Assembly (NCBI GenBank): GCA_964654825.1
Contig: CAZZKG010000057.1
Coordinates: forward strand, 1-21,523
Source: CAZZKG01 sp964654825
GTDB lineage: Bacteria; Gemmatimonadota; CAZMKB01
Direction: 5' to 3'
Length of the DNA: 21,523 bases
The notes beneath the pieces were generated by a model that was given only the letters and a program-made list of their open reading frames with translations, had not been told where the DNA came from and did not search any database. The position numbers and the translations under genes are program-made. Of the stretch, positions 1-7,908 are shown in pieces (within the stretch, counting starts at the first letter, position 1; each line of letters begins with the position of its first letter).

Positions 1-1740
1 GATGATTTAAAAAAAAAGGGATTGACATAGGGCATGCTGGAGAGGAGATGAAGAAGCGGTTGCTTGCATATTTACGAGAGAACGGCCTGAAGCGGGTGAA
101 GGTGGCAGAGACAACTGGGATTCCCTATCCGACCATAAGCAAATGGGACAGGGAATACAATGAGAGTTACGAGAGAGAGAAGACGATGGAGCACCGGGGG
201 CATCAGAACCTGGTGAGCCAGGAGTTCATAGAGTTCATCGTGAGAACAGCAGGGCAGTATCTGGACAATCAGAGCAGGAGAGCGCGAATAGGGAAGATTA
301 AGAGTTACCAGAGATGGCTGAGAAAGGAGCATGGTGAGCAGCTCTTGAGCTATCCTTTTGGGCGGAGTCGGCGTGTGATAACGGATATACTGGTAGCGTA
401 TGACCTGTACAAAGAGAAGATATCGAAAAACAACTATGCACAATACAAGCCCCGGATCAAGCGTTACTATCCCGGGGCGCAACTGGAAGTGGACGGCAAA
501 GAGCTCAAGGTAGAGTTCAACGGCACGCAGTACAGCTTTAACCTGGAGACATGCAAAGACATAGCAACAGATGCGATAACATCGCACAAGATAAGTGATC
601 AGGAAACAGCAGAGGTGGTGATAGAAGTGTTCGAGGAGCATTTACGACTGCACGGAAAGCCGCTGAGCTTATTGATGGATAATTCGAAGGCGAACCTTTC
701 TGTGGAGGTAGAATGCCTGCTGAAAGAACAAGGGGTAATGGATATCCTGGCATATCCCGGTAAAGCGGAAACAAAGGGCCATATCGAAGGGGAGAACAGC
801 AGAATAGAAGATAAGATAGGGACGATTCGAATAAAGGGGAGGAGCGAACGAGAGATAGCGAAGTCTGTATTAGAGAGGGTAATCAGCCTGTATGTGGAGA
901 TGAGAGGGCAGACACCGCGCTGCAGTGTATGTAACCGAATGCCACTTGAGTTGATGAACTATGAACCGACACAAGAAGAGCGAGCGAGAGCGCAAGGTGA
1001 GCTTCGCAAACAGAGAGAGAAATCGCAGGCGCACCGGAACGAAGATAGGGCGCCGATTCCGGAAGAGAAAGAGATACTGATACAAGGGGTGATGGGGCGC
1101 AACGGCCTTGAAGTAACGGACATAGGGAGATTTCATAAGACCTTGCGCAGCTATGATACGCAAGCCATTAAAAAGGCGGAAGAGGATTTCTATGCATACA
1201 GTTTTCGAGAGAACTTTTGCGAAAGGAAGCGCACTGGCCAGTATTTTGTGGGAATAGTGCGGAACAAGCAGATCGAGATAGACCAACAACGCAAAAGAGA
1301 ATTGCTGCGCCAGCGTTATTATATTGATGAGAAGTGGAAACAGAAGAGAGCAGAGATCGAACGCCTCCGGGAAGCGAGAGAAGCAGAGGAAAGAAGAAGA
1401 AAATATCCGGAAAAAGAGCTGGTAGGGTGGCTTGTCAACGTGAAGAAGATATCGAAAGCGATCAATACAATCCCTGCGCTGTTCATCGCTGAGATCAGGA
1501 AGTGCCTGAAGATTATATGTTCCAAGCAGAATTGGAAGAATTACTATGAGCGCATGAAAGAGGAGATCATGTCCTTAACAGAATTTGAACCACAACAGAG
1601 GATGGAAATGGTGGCACTGGTCAGCCGATGGGTAGAAGAATCCAGAAAGACAGAAGCAAAAAGTGTTACCCTTTTTTGACGTTTTTTTATATTTTTGCTT
1701 GACACAATGCACATACCGTTATGCGCTTTGGAAATAATTA
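1..1740 (+). mobile_element. Probable insertion sequence around the transposase gene; ends not resolved
   Basis: The transposase gene is flanked on both sides by A/T runs. On the left, A9-A17 is followed by GGGATTGACA; on the right, CCCTTTTTTGACG spans the stop codon at 1677-1679. Read inverted, both flanks give a short AAAAAAGGG core, which could be the inner part of terminal inverted repeats. A partial direct match, TTGACANANNNGCA-like, also lies at 22-34 and 1699-1711. I could not find a convincing full inverted repeat or a target-site duplication, and the left end may lie outside the window. The limits given are approximate. Confidence 0.4.
48..1679 (+). CDS. DDE (rve-type) transposase of an insertion sequence
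   Basis: This 543-residue protein has the layout of an integrase-core transposase, which cuts and joins the ends of an insertion sequence. Residues about 15-36 form a helix-turn-helix (VAETTGIPYPTISKW) for DNA binding. The catalytic core shows D149 (QLEVDGKE), D211 (LLMDNSKAN) and E247 (GHIEGEN); the last two are separated by exactly 35 residues, as in D,D(35)E enzymes. The long charged C-terminal part (about 300-480) is rich in Arg, Lys and Glu. The start at 48 follows a close GAGAGGAG ribosome site. It is a single frame with no internal stop, so it looks intact. No IstB-type ATPase gene follows, which argues against a complete IS21 element. The family could be IS481-like or a related unnamed group; the superfamily is sure, the exact family is not. 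Confidence 0.85.
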   Translation: MKKRLLAYLRENGLKRVKVAETTGIPYPTISKWDREYNESYEREKTMEHRGHQNLVSQEFIEFIVRTAGQYLDNQSRRARIGKIKSYQRWLRKEHGEQLLSYPFGRSRRVITDILVAYDLYKEKISKNNYAQYKPRIKRYYPGAQLEVDGKELKVEFNGTQYSFNLETCKDIATDAITSHKISDQETAEVVIEVFEEHLRLHGKPLSLLMDNSKANLSVEVECLLKEQGVMDILAYPGKAETKGHIEGENSRIEDKIGTIRIKGRSEREIAKSVLERVISLYVEMRGQTPRCSVCNRMPLELMNYEPTQEERARAQGELRKQREKSQAHRNEDRAPIPEEKEILIQGVMGRNGLEVTDIGRFHKTLRSYDTQAIKKAEEDFYAYSFRENFCERKRTGQYFVGIVRNKQIEIDQQRKRELLRQRYYIDEKWKQKRAEIERLREAREAEERRRKYPEKELVGWLVNVKKISKAINTIPALFIAEIRKCLKIICSKQNWKNYYERMKEEIMSLTEFEPQQRMEMVALVSRWVEESRKTEAKSVTLF

Positions 1741-1749
1741 GGCTAAGAA

Positions 1750-2616
1750 ATGACCAGAGATATTGGAAAACCCAAGCGAAAGACAAAGAAACAAGCACAG
1801 CTTGGGCTTGCCATATTTTTCACACTTTTGATCATTTTGGTAATTCCAGCATACTGGCTGAGAATCAAAAATAATATACCATTTGCTATCCTTTTCCCAC
1901 CAGCTATTGCTTCCATTATCACTCGGCTGATACTCAGAGAAGGATTTCAAGATGTATCATTTAGTTTTCGAGGACGTAATCTTCGCAAGGCATACTTGAT
2001 TGCATACTTGTTCCCCATGGTAGTTGCCCTGATTGCTTATGGCTTTACGTGGATATCGGGACTTACTCAATTTGACTTTTCAACTATACAAGCCAGCTCT
2101 CGAATCCCGCTTCCAGGAAATCCTGTTTCAGGCTTTTTACTCTGGACATTATTATCATGGACTGTAGTTGTTGCGATATTCATGCTTTTCGTAGCTGGTG
2201 AAGAGATAGGTTGGCGTGGCTACATGTTAACTCGTCTCATTGACTCAGGCGTTCCAAAACCACTACTAATTCATGGTCTCATTTGGGCAACGTATCATAT
2301 ACCTCTGATTCTAGGTGGGGCATACTCAGCAGCATCTGGACCATCGGTTGGTTTGTCAGTTATCATGTTTACTGTTATTGCAACATCTTTTTCATATCTT
2401 TTGGCCTGGCTCCGTTTGGATACGGGGATCATCTGGCCTTCTTTCGTTGCTCATGCAACATCCAATGCATTAACACAAAATGCATTCAATCCTGTAACAC
2501 AAGGTGACAATTCAATGCTATGGATTGGAGAATCAGGGATTGTCACTGCCGTAGTTTTGATCTTAATGATATTTCTGGTCAAGAAGATGTATAGCCACCT
2601 ACAATACACAGGATAA
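1750..2616 (+). CDS. CPBP-family intramembrane metalloprotease (CAAX protease/Abi-like)
   Basis: This 288-residue polytopic membrane protein has the three conserved motifs of the CPBP (Abi) family, whose relatives include Rce1 CAAX proteases and bacteriocin-immunity proteins. They are EEIGWRG (E151, E152, R156), TYHIP (H183) and HATSN (H235, N239). These residues form the intramembrane metal site. Hydrophobic segments lie at about 18-38, 44-60, 80-102, 127-150, 200-220 and 263-278, and a basic N-terminus (KPKRKTKK) precedes the first. The gene is much richer in A+T than the minus-strand genes, and it sits between a transposase and a broken antitoxin gene, so transfer is likely. The start at 1750 has only a weak upstream ribosome site. 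The substrate cannot be told from sequence. Confidence 0.85.
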   Translation: MTRDIGKPKRKTKKQAQLGLAIFFTLLIILVIPAYWLRIKNNIPFAILFPPAIASIITRLILREGFQDVSFSFRGRNLRKAYLIAYLFPMVVALIAYGFTWISGLTQFDFSTIQASSRIPLPGNPVSGFLLWTLLSWTVVVAIFMLFVAGEEIGWRGYMLTRLIDSGVPKPLLIHGLIWATYHIPLILGGAYSAASGPSVGLSVIMFTVIATSFSYLLAWLRLDTGIIWPSFVAHATSNALTQNAFNPVTQGDNSMLWIGESGIVTAVVLILMIFLVKKMYSHLQYTG

Positions 2617-2625
2617 TAGAGAACA

Positions 2626-2787
2626 ATCAAGCGTACAACTATTGCTGCATCTGACTGGGGGGCGGTATAGTTACTCTCGCAGGCCTTTGACACTACTCCA
2701 GAATTCTGGATTAATTTACAGACCTTCAATGATATTGCGAAAAATCGTCCTCAAAGACGGGTTCCCAAATTGAGGAAGGTAAGCTGA
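2626..2787 (+). pseudogene. higA: Remnant of a HigA-type antitoxin gene (C-terminal part)
   Basis: Reading the plus strand in the frame starting at 2626 gives a stretch that includes SQAFDTTPEFWINLQ, then TFNDIAKNRPQRRVPKLR and a TGA at 2785-2787. This is the typical C-terminal segment of HigA-family XRE antitoxins, which end their HTH domain with a (T/S)PEFWLNLQ-type motif. Upstream, the words KRTTIAASDW resemble the conserved stretch just before it, but an in-frame TAG at 2668-2670 breaks the reading. The N-terminal HTH half is missing, and the fragment begins right after the protease gene stops at 2616. No HigB toxin gene is present. It is too short and broken to act, so it is a relic of a toxin-antitoxin locus. 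Confidence 0.75.
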
Positions 2788-2793
2788 TTATCA

Positions 2794-2832
2794 GGATCCG
2801 TCAGACCGTCATGGCGCCAGTGCTGACGATCC
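2794..2832. repeat. Bulged hairpin between accessory DNA and the metal-uptake operon
   Basis: GGATCCGTCAG (2794-2804) pairs with CTGACGATCC (2823-2832), giving ten pairs with one bulged C. The loop contains a second small palindrome, TGGCGCCA (2812-2819), and CGTCA/TGACG can pair in an alternative nested form. The element lies about 20 bases past the stop of the last metal-operon gene on the minus strand. It could end or protect that transcript, but no T tract follows the stem in that direction, so a classical intrinsic terminator is not shown. Confidence 0.45.
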
Positions 2833-2851
2833 GCCTGTCACGGCAATCTCG

Positions 2852-4357
2852 TCACTGTCCGGAGGGCGAGTCGAAATAGGCCTTCCACTCTTCGATCGCT
2901 TCGCGGTTTGCTACGTCAGTTCCTTCGGGATCGTATTCGTACCCGCTTCCCGTCACATCCCGGAGCATGCCGGCCGCCTCCGATTTGAGAAACGTGGGGA
3001 CCCCCTCATCGTTCATCAGGATGAGTAGTTCCCTGCTGCCTTTTTTTTGATCGAGGGCAAAGAGAGAGCGGGCGATCTCGAATCGCACCCACTCATCCGA
3101 CTCGCTGAGGAACGCCCTGTCGAGTTCCTTCTCGACTATCGGGCCATCTCCGATTTTCCCGAGCACCGTTGCTGCTGCTTCTCTTACATCAGTCGACTCA
3201 TTCCGCAGGAGGTGGATGAGCCCGCTCACGTGGTCACGAAGGGCGGTGAGTGTTTCTTCATCGTCCGGGGTTTCGAGAAAACGGTTGAGCAGGTGCCGGG
3301 TGTGACTCCCCTTCGGATGGCCGGTTTCGGCGGGATCCTCTACGGGATGGTTTTCTACTTCAGCCCCACCATGGTGGAGGTAACCATGAGTACCGTCCTC
3401 TCCCCTGCCGAGGGGACTCGTCACATACAGGAGGAAGAGCAGGATCGCAGGTACTGACAGGCCGGCGGTTATCTTAAAAAGAGTTTTGAGAGGTCGGGGT
3501 GAGGAGAAGAGTGTATGTGCCAGGGCGACAGATACGAGGAGGATGGTAAGTACTCCTACGATAGCGGGTCCGGCGGACAGGTCGTAGCGATATGAAATGA
3601 CCAGGCCGGCGACGCTCGCGACAGTTCCCGATATCCAGCCGATCAGGAGCCGGCTCCACAACCTCCTTGACAGGATGGATGAGGTGACGGCTGGGATGAC
3701 GAGAAACGAGAAAACGAGCAGNNNNNNNNNNNNNNNNNNNNNNNNNNNNNNNNNNNNNNNNNNNNNNNNNNNNNNNNNNNNNNNNNNNNNNNNNNNNNNN
3801 NNNNNNNNNNNNNNNNNNNNNTAGACGATCCCGATAATCGCTTCCTGGGGAACCCTGCTCTCCTTGACCCGGCTCACGGCGAAAAACACTCCCCCGATCA
3901 GAGCGAACCCCAGCCCGGCTAGATATGATTCGTTCGTGTACAGCGCCACCCCGCCTGAGAAAGCGAGGATGGCACCGAGTGAAGCCATCTGGGCAAGGGA
4001 CAGGTCGACGAAGATGACACCGCGTGATATCACCTGGATACCGAGATATGTGTGGATGCTGATGAGAAGGATGCACCCCAGGAGAGGCAGGAGAAGAATC
4101 GACATATACCCGGCATCCGAGGAGACCCTCGCCAGGATGGGAAACAGAAAACCGCCCAGATACAGGATCAGGGCACAGCTCCCGGGCCGGAGGTCCGGAT
4201 GAGTCCCCTTCCGTGTTGATAGAATCGAGAGAGCTCCGAAGAGGAGAGAAAGGGTACCGGGTATCCAGATGAGACCGCCCGGATCGACCGGAAAAAACAC
4301 CGAAACGATCGCTGCCAGAATACCGATTGTCCCTGTGATCAGGGTTATATTTTTCAT
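2852..4357 (-). CDS. ABC-3 family metal permease fused to a C-terminal HEAT-repeat domain
   Basis: The N-terminal part is a membrane permease of the ZnuB/MntB/TroC family, which moves Zn2+, Mn2+ or Fe2+ inward. It shares near-identical blocks with the upstream gene: HTYLG..VI.RGVIFVDLSLAQ at about 102-123, IPQEAIIGI at about 169-177, and LLVFSFLV.PAV after the gap. An assembly gap interrupts the middle; the frame is the same on both sides. After the last membrane segment (about 295-313) comes a His-rich linker (about 323-355, with six His), then three HEAT-like repeats (about 365-470) with a typical ending near YDPEG...AIEEWKAYF. Family permeases normally stop at 270-320 residues, so the tail is extra. 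The gene lies 25 bases after the first permease gene. A GGGGAG site sits unusually close to the start. Which metal is moved is uncertain. Confidence 0.85.
   Translation of the reverse strand: MKNITLITGTIGILAAIVSVFFPVDPGGLIWIPGTLSLLFGALSILSTRKGTHPDLRPGSCALILYLGGFLFPILARVSSDAGYMSILLLPLLGCILLISIHTYLGIQVISRGVIFVDLSLAQMASLGAILAFSGGVALYTNESYLAGLGFALIGGVFFAVSRVKESRVPQEAIIGIVXXXXXXXXXXXXXXXXXXXXXXXXXXXXXXXXXXLLVFSFLVIPAVTSSILSRRLWSRLLIGWISGTVASVAGLVISYRYDLSAGPAIVGVLTILLVSVALAHTLFSSPRPLKTLFKITAGLSVPAILLFLLYVTSPLGRGEDGTHGYLHHGGAEVENHPVEDPAETGHPKGSHTRHLLNRFLETPDDEETLTALRDHVSGLIHLLRNESTDVREAAATVLGKIGDGPIVEKELDRAFLSESDEWVRFEIARSLFALDQKKGSRELLILMNDEGVPTFLKSEAAGMLRDVTGSGYEYDPEGTDVANREAIEEWKAYFDSPSGQ
3722..3821. 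other. Assembly gap of 100 N inside the second permease gene
   Basis: Exactly 100 N, the usual placeholder for a scaffold gap of unknown length. The left edge falls on a codon boundary (CTG of LLVFSF), and the right edge leaves TA of a probable Tyr codon after IIGIV. In the neighbouring paralogue the same two landmarks are separated by 100 residues, so about 298 bases are probably missing rather than 100. Both numbers leave remainder 1 on division by 3, so the frame is kept. Confidence 0.9.
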
Positions 4358-4382
4358 CTCTCCCCATCCGTTGTGAAAAGAC

Positions 4383-5342
4383 TCATCGAAACCTCGCTAC
4401 GATTGATTTACCGAACCACACGGCTGTCAGTGAGACACCGAACAAGGTGACTACCACGGGTCCACTCGAAAAATCGAAAGTGTAGGAGACAGTCAGTCCA
4501 AGAACACTCACGAAGGTTCCGAGAGCCCATCCGATCAGCAGTCTCACACCCATCCTCTGCGTGAAGAGGGTGGAGAGAACCGCGGGGACCACGAGAAATG
4601 AGAAAACGAGCAGGACACCGGCGATCGCGACGGAAGAGGTGATCACGAATCCGAACGAGATGTAGAACAAAAAATCCCAGAACCTTACCGACAGTCCCAT
4701 CGAACGGGCTTTCGCCGGATCACCGGAGATGCGATCGAACACGCGGAAAAAGATGATGTGAAATACCCCGACGAGACTGTAGACACCCGCTGTATGGGAA
4801 ACCGTCTCCGCTCTCACCCAGAGGATACTCCCGGTGAGCATCTCCTCGATGTGTTCAGCTCCGTGGGGCGCATGGCTGATAGTCAAAATCGTGAGAGCGC
4901 CGGCGCAGGCATAAGCTATGCCGATGATCGCTTCCTGCGGGATATCCTTCTCGCTGAGCCTGCTGTATGCAAACACCCCGGCCCCCATGAACGTGAACCC
5001 GAGAGAGATCAGGTAAGAGTAGGTCGAGTCGGCGGGATAGCCGAGCAGAAATGCGCAGGTCGTCCCGAGAGCGGCGATCTGTGCGAGTGAGAGATCGACA
5101 AATATCACGCCTCTCGTGATCACATGAACGCCCAGGTAGGTATGGATGCCGGTCAGGATGAGACAGGCGAGAAAGGGAAGCGCCATGAAAGCGATACTGT
5201 CCGGCAACAGTCGAACAGAACCGGCGGCGAGGGGGATCACCACGAACCCTGTCGCCAGGACGATGACCGAAAGAAGAACAATCCTGCCGGTCGGCAGGTA
5301 CTTCCCGGTTTCACCGGTATCGCGTGACTGCTGCATACTCAC
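4383..5342 (-). CDS. ABC-3 family zinc/manganese transporter permease
   Basis: This 319-residue integral membrane protein is the channel-forming subunit of a metal-uptake ABC transporter (ZnuB/TroC/MntB family). It has about eight hydrophobic segments; the conserved blocks are GVIFVDLSLAQIAALG near 117-132, PQEAIIGIAYACAGA near 176-190, and LLVFSFLVVPAV near 265-276. The start is GTG at 5342, which overlaps the TGA of the binding-protein gene (GTGA), so the two are translationally coupled. It is longer at its N-terminus than typical ZnuB. It is a close relative of the next permease gene, and the pair may form a heterodimer as proposed for TroC/TroD-like systems. No cognate ATPase gene is next to it. 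Confidence 0.88.
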   Translation of the reverse strand: MSMQQSRDTGETGKYLPTGRIVLLSVIVLATGFVVIPLAAGSVRLLPDSIAFMALPFLACLILTGIHTYLGVHVITRGVIFVDLSLAQIAALGTTCAFLLGYPADSTYSYLISLGFTFMGAGVFAYSRLSEKDIPQEAIIGIAYACAGALTILTISHAPHGAEHIEEMLTGSILWVRAETVSHTAGVYSLVGVFHIIFFRVFDRISGDPAKARSMGLSVRFWDFLFYISFGFVITSSVAIAGVLLVFSFLVVPAVLSTLFTQRMGVRLLIGWALGTFVSVLGLTVSYTFDFSSGPVVVTLFGVSLTAVWFGKSIVARFR

Positions 5343-6406
5343 TGCTCCTGCCCCTCGAAGGCTTCGGTTAATTTGTCGAACCAGGAATCAATCAGGGTAA
5401 AATAATCGGTCACGTCCTCTTCCCCCCCGACATCCATGGTAAGAAAGAGGGCTTTCGTTCCCGTTTTCTTCTCGATCTTACGGGGTGTCGCCCTTTCAAA
5501 GTACCCGGCGACGATCATGGCCTCTATCCCTTCTTTCTGGATGAGATCGGTGATATAGCTCACGTGCTTCGCGGAGGGCGGGATGCCGGGCTTCGGTTCG
5601 ACGTAACCCGCGACCTTCAGGCCGAAAGCCGATGTGAAGTAAACCCAGTTCTTGTGGTAGCAGATAATTTTCCTGCCGGCGAACGGTCTCGCCCGGCCCA
5701 TCCACCCCCCGAGCCGCTCGATGAGCGGTTTTCCGCCGACCATCCTGTTCACCCTTTCGGTTTCCAGGAAATCATACAGTTTCCCGCTTTCGACAAGACG
5801 CGAGAGCTTCTCACCACCGAAGAGACCGACCAGCTCTTCCCCGAAAAGTGCATCGTAGATCCTCGCCCTGAAGTCCTCGAATCTTCCCTCGAAATAATCG
5901 GTGCCCTCGGGAGAAACCTTCTTCAAACCCGTTAGAATGTTACTGGCAATCTGTATTGCATTGATCGGACTCGTGTGGATGTGGGGATTTCCGAATATGT
6001 GCACGTCCCCTTCCGCTCTCGAGACGCCGCCCGCGGGCTTCTGAAGCATTTTGATTCCCCTGGACGCACTCACATACCCTTTCCGCCCTTCACGTATATC
6101 AGGATTACCCGATTTGTCGATCACGACCGGTACCCACAGCTCGAGGTCGAGACCGGTGGTGATGAAGAGATCGGCATCCCGGAGCATCAGTGAGTAACTC
6201 GGTTTCGGACTGACGAAATGAGCATCCTGGTTGGGCTGAGCAATGTTGGCCACTTCCACCAGGTCTCCACCGACCTCGCGGGCGATGGAGGCATATGTCG
6301 GAAGCGATGCCACGACTTTGATCGCACCCGAGACACTCCCGGAGAAAAACACGACGAATGCAGTGAAAAAACATACCGCACGAATACTCGTATTTACATG
6401 TTTCAT
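5339..6406 (-). CDS. TroA/ZnuA-type periplasmic metal-binding protein
   Basis: This is the solute-binding subunit that captures a divalent metal in the periplasm and hands it to the permeases. A signal peptide with a hydrophobic core (FFTAFVVFFSGSVSGA) ends near residue 30 of the longest frame. Likely metal ligands in that numbering are H65 (DAHFVSP), H144 (NPHIHTSP), H253 (CYHKNW) and D327 (TMDVGG), which match the three-His-plus-acid site of the TroA/ZnuA group. There is no long His-rich loop of the classical ZnuA type, although GNPHIH has two close His. I prefer the ATG at 6406 over the one at 6412, because the GAGGAG site is then six bases away. It overlaps the first permease gene by four bases. 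Zinc or manganese is likely; iron cannot be excluded. Confidence 0.88.
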   Translation of the reverse strand: MKHVNTSIRAVCFFTAFVVFFSGSVSGAIKVVASLPTYASIAREVGGDLVEVANIAQPNQDAHFVSPKPSYSLMLRDADLFITTGLDLELWVPVVIDKSGNPDIREGRKGYVSASRGIKMLQKPAGGVSRAEGDVHIFGNPHIHTSPINAIQIASNILTGLKKVSPEGTDYFEGRFEDFRARIYDALFGEELVGLFGGEKLSRLVESGKLYDFLETERVNRMVGGKPLIERLGGWMGRARPFAGRKIICYHKNWVYFTSAFGLKVAGYVEPKPGIPPSAKHVSYITDLIQKEGIEAMIVAGYFERATPRKIEKKTGTKALFLTMDVGGEEDVTDYFTLIDSWFDKLTEAFEGQEQ

Positions 6407-6463
6407 TATCATCTCCTCACTTTTATCCTGTGATAAAGAGGTACCTGATCCCGGACATCCGTA

Positions 6464-7840
6464 TCAATATTTTTCATGCTTGTGCGGGCCGAGAGCGAAG
6501 GTAGACTGGAAGAGAAGGAGGTGATCCCAGTCACCACCCGCTCCCGGTCCGTTGGTCACTCCGTATTGAAGTCTCAACCTCACGAACTCACTCTGCCAGA
6601 AAGTGAAGAAGGGGACAATCTCGTATGTCCTTTCCTCACGGTCGTAAGAATCCTGTATGTAATCGAAGCGGACACCACCCGTCCAGCGGCGGGCGAACCT
6701 GATATCGACGAACGAGGAAATATTGAACGTGTCGACCCTTCGCGAAGGAGTCTCTCTCTGCTGGGAGAAGGCTTCAGTCCGAAACTCCATACCCCGGTAC
6801 TTTGACCGTTCGGGAGGTGACCAGACGACGGAAAGATCGACTCCCTCGATGGAGGTCCTGTTGTCGAGTTCGGGATCGTTTTCCCCCACGGCCCCCGAAA
6901 GACCGAGCTCCAGGTACGTCGACCGGTTGAGATCGTAGTAATTCTTCAGGTGAAATAGACCCACCGGCTTACGGAAACCCACACCTGAGAAAGCCCGCTG
7001 GTTGTCACCGTTGATCACCTCAACCGAAAATTCATTGTAATCAGCCCAGAGACCCGGCAGCAGGAACGTGAGTGAACCGCCGATTCCTATCAACCCCTCC
7101 TCGCCGAAGAGATTCCGGAGAGTGAGCGGCAGGGCATAGGTCGGTAACGCGTGAGGATGCCATCTGTTGAGTGTTCCGAAATTACCCCTGAACTTGCCCA
7201 GCTTGAGCTGCATACGGCCAGGGAGGTTTGTCCACTCCGCGTACGCCTCTTCAACATCTACCTGACCTTCATGGAGACCGACGAAGAATTTGGCCAGCGA
7301 GTAAGGATCCAGTGGAGCTTGAAACGAGATTTCGACCTCGTTGAGCGCAAAGCCATTTTCGAGCGATCCGGGTTCATGCGAGTCTTCGGGTTTCTGCTCT
7401 TCACCTTCCACATGTTCCCCACCCTCTCCCGGAGAGTGCGAACCGGACCGGTATATCCCGAAAAAATCGCCGAGGATACTGATTTCCGGGTTTAGTTCCC
7501 GGAGTTGCCTCTGGGACGAGGTGAACACGACCTCCTCTTCCGGTTCACTCTGCTCCGCCTGTGGGCTCCCGAGGAAGGCATCTATTTCATTAGAGAGATC
7601 CCCGACGGTATCCTCTTTCGATTCCTCGAGGAGTTCGAGCAGTTCTTCTTCGAGCACCCCGATCCGGTCGCTGTTCTCCCTATGTTCTGCAGTGAGGCTG
7701 TCGATCCTCGCCCTGAGATCCTTGACTTCTTCACGCGACCCCCCCTGCTCCCCGGCGAAGAGAGGAATCACACCTAAACCTGAGAACGTGGTTGATATCA
7801 ATAAGGTAACAATGGCATTCACAATATGATATGAGCTCAC
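6464..7840 (-). CDS. Porin-like outer-membrane protein with N-terminal coiled coil
   Basis: This 458-residue protein begins with a signal peptide (hydrophobic core about 8-28, possible cleavage after LFA at 29). A charged coiled coil follows (about 35-75, heptad-like EELLELLEESK), then an acidic linker with scattered His (about 133-155). From about 165 to the end come alternating, aromatic-rich strands typical of a beta barrel, such as MQLKLGKFRGNFG and GGVRFDYIQDSYD. The C-terminus is GPHKHEKY, not the usual final Phe. The start is GTG at 7840, seven bases after AGGAGG. It precedes the metal-binding protein by about 57 bases in the same operon, which suggests a channel that lets the metal across the outer membrane. 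The exact family is not recognised, and passive or gated transport cannot be told apart. Confidence 0.7.
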   Translation of the reverse strand: MSSYHIVNAIVTLLISTTFSGLGVIPLFAGEQGGSREEVKDLRARIDSLTAEHRENSDRIGVLEEELLELLEESKEDTVGDLSNEIDAFLGSPQAEQSEPEEEVVFTSSQRQLRELNPEISILGDFFGIYRSGSHSPGEGGEHVEGEEQKPEDSHEPGSLENGFALNEVEISFQAPLDPYSLAKFFVGLHEGQVDVEEAYAEWTNLPGRMQLKLGKFRGNFGTLNRWHPHALPTYALPLTLRNLFGEEGLIGIGGSLTFLLPGLWADYNEFSVEVINGDNQRAFSGVGFRKPVGLFHLKNYYDLNRSTYLELGLSGAVGENDPELDNRTSIEGVDLSVVWSPPERSKYRGMEFRTEAFSQQRETPSRRVDTFNISSFVDIRFARRWTGGVRFDYIQDSYDREERTYEIVPFFTFWQSEFVRLRLQYGVTNGPGAGGDWDHLLLFQSTFALGPHKHEKY

Positions 7841-7908
7841 ACCCGCACCTCCTGTAGAAAGATGCTGTCACTAACTGTCACGAGAGGATTCGGTATGGAA
7901 ACGGTGAT

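Noticed and set aside
72..641. Minus-strand frame of 189 codons inside the transposase
   Set aside because: The plus-strand transposase with DDE residues and a good ribosome site explains this DNA.
3047..3457. Plus-strand frame under the HEAT-repeat region
   Set aside because: The minus-strand HEAT and His-rich frame continues the permease without break and shows real repeat motifs.
7341..7829. Plus-strand Ser-rich frame
   Set aside because: It is antisense to the Glu-rich coiled coil of the porin-like gene; GAG/GAA codons read backward give Ser and Leu runs.
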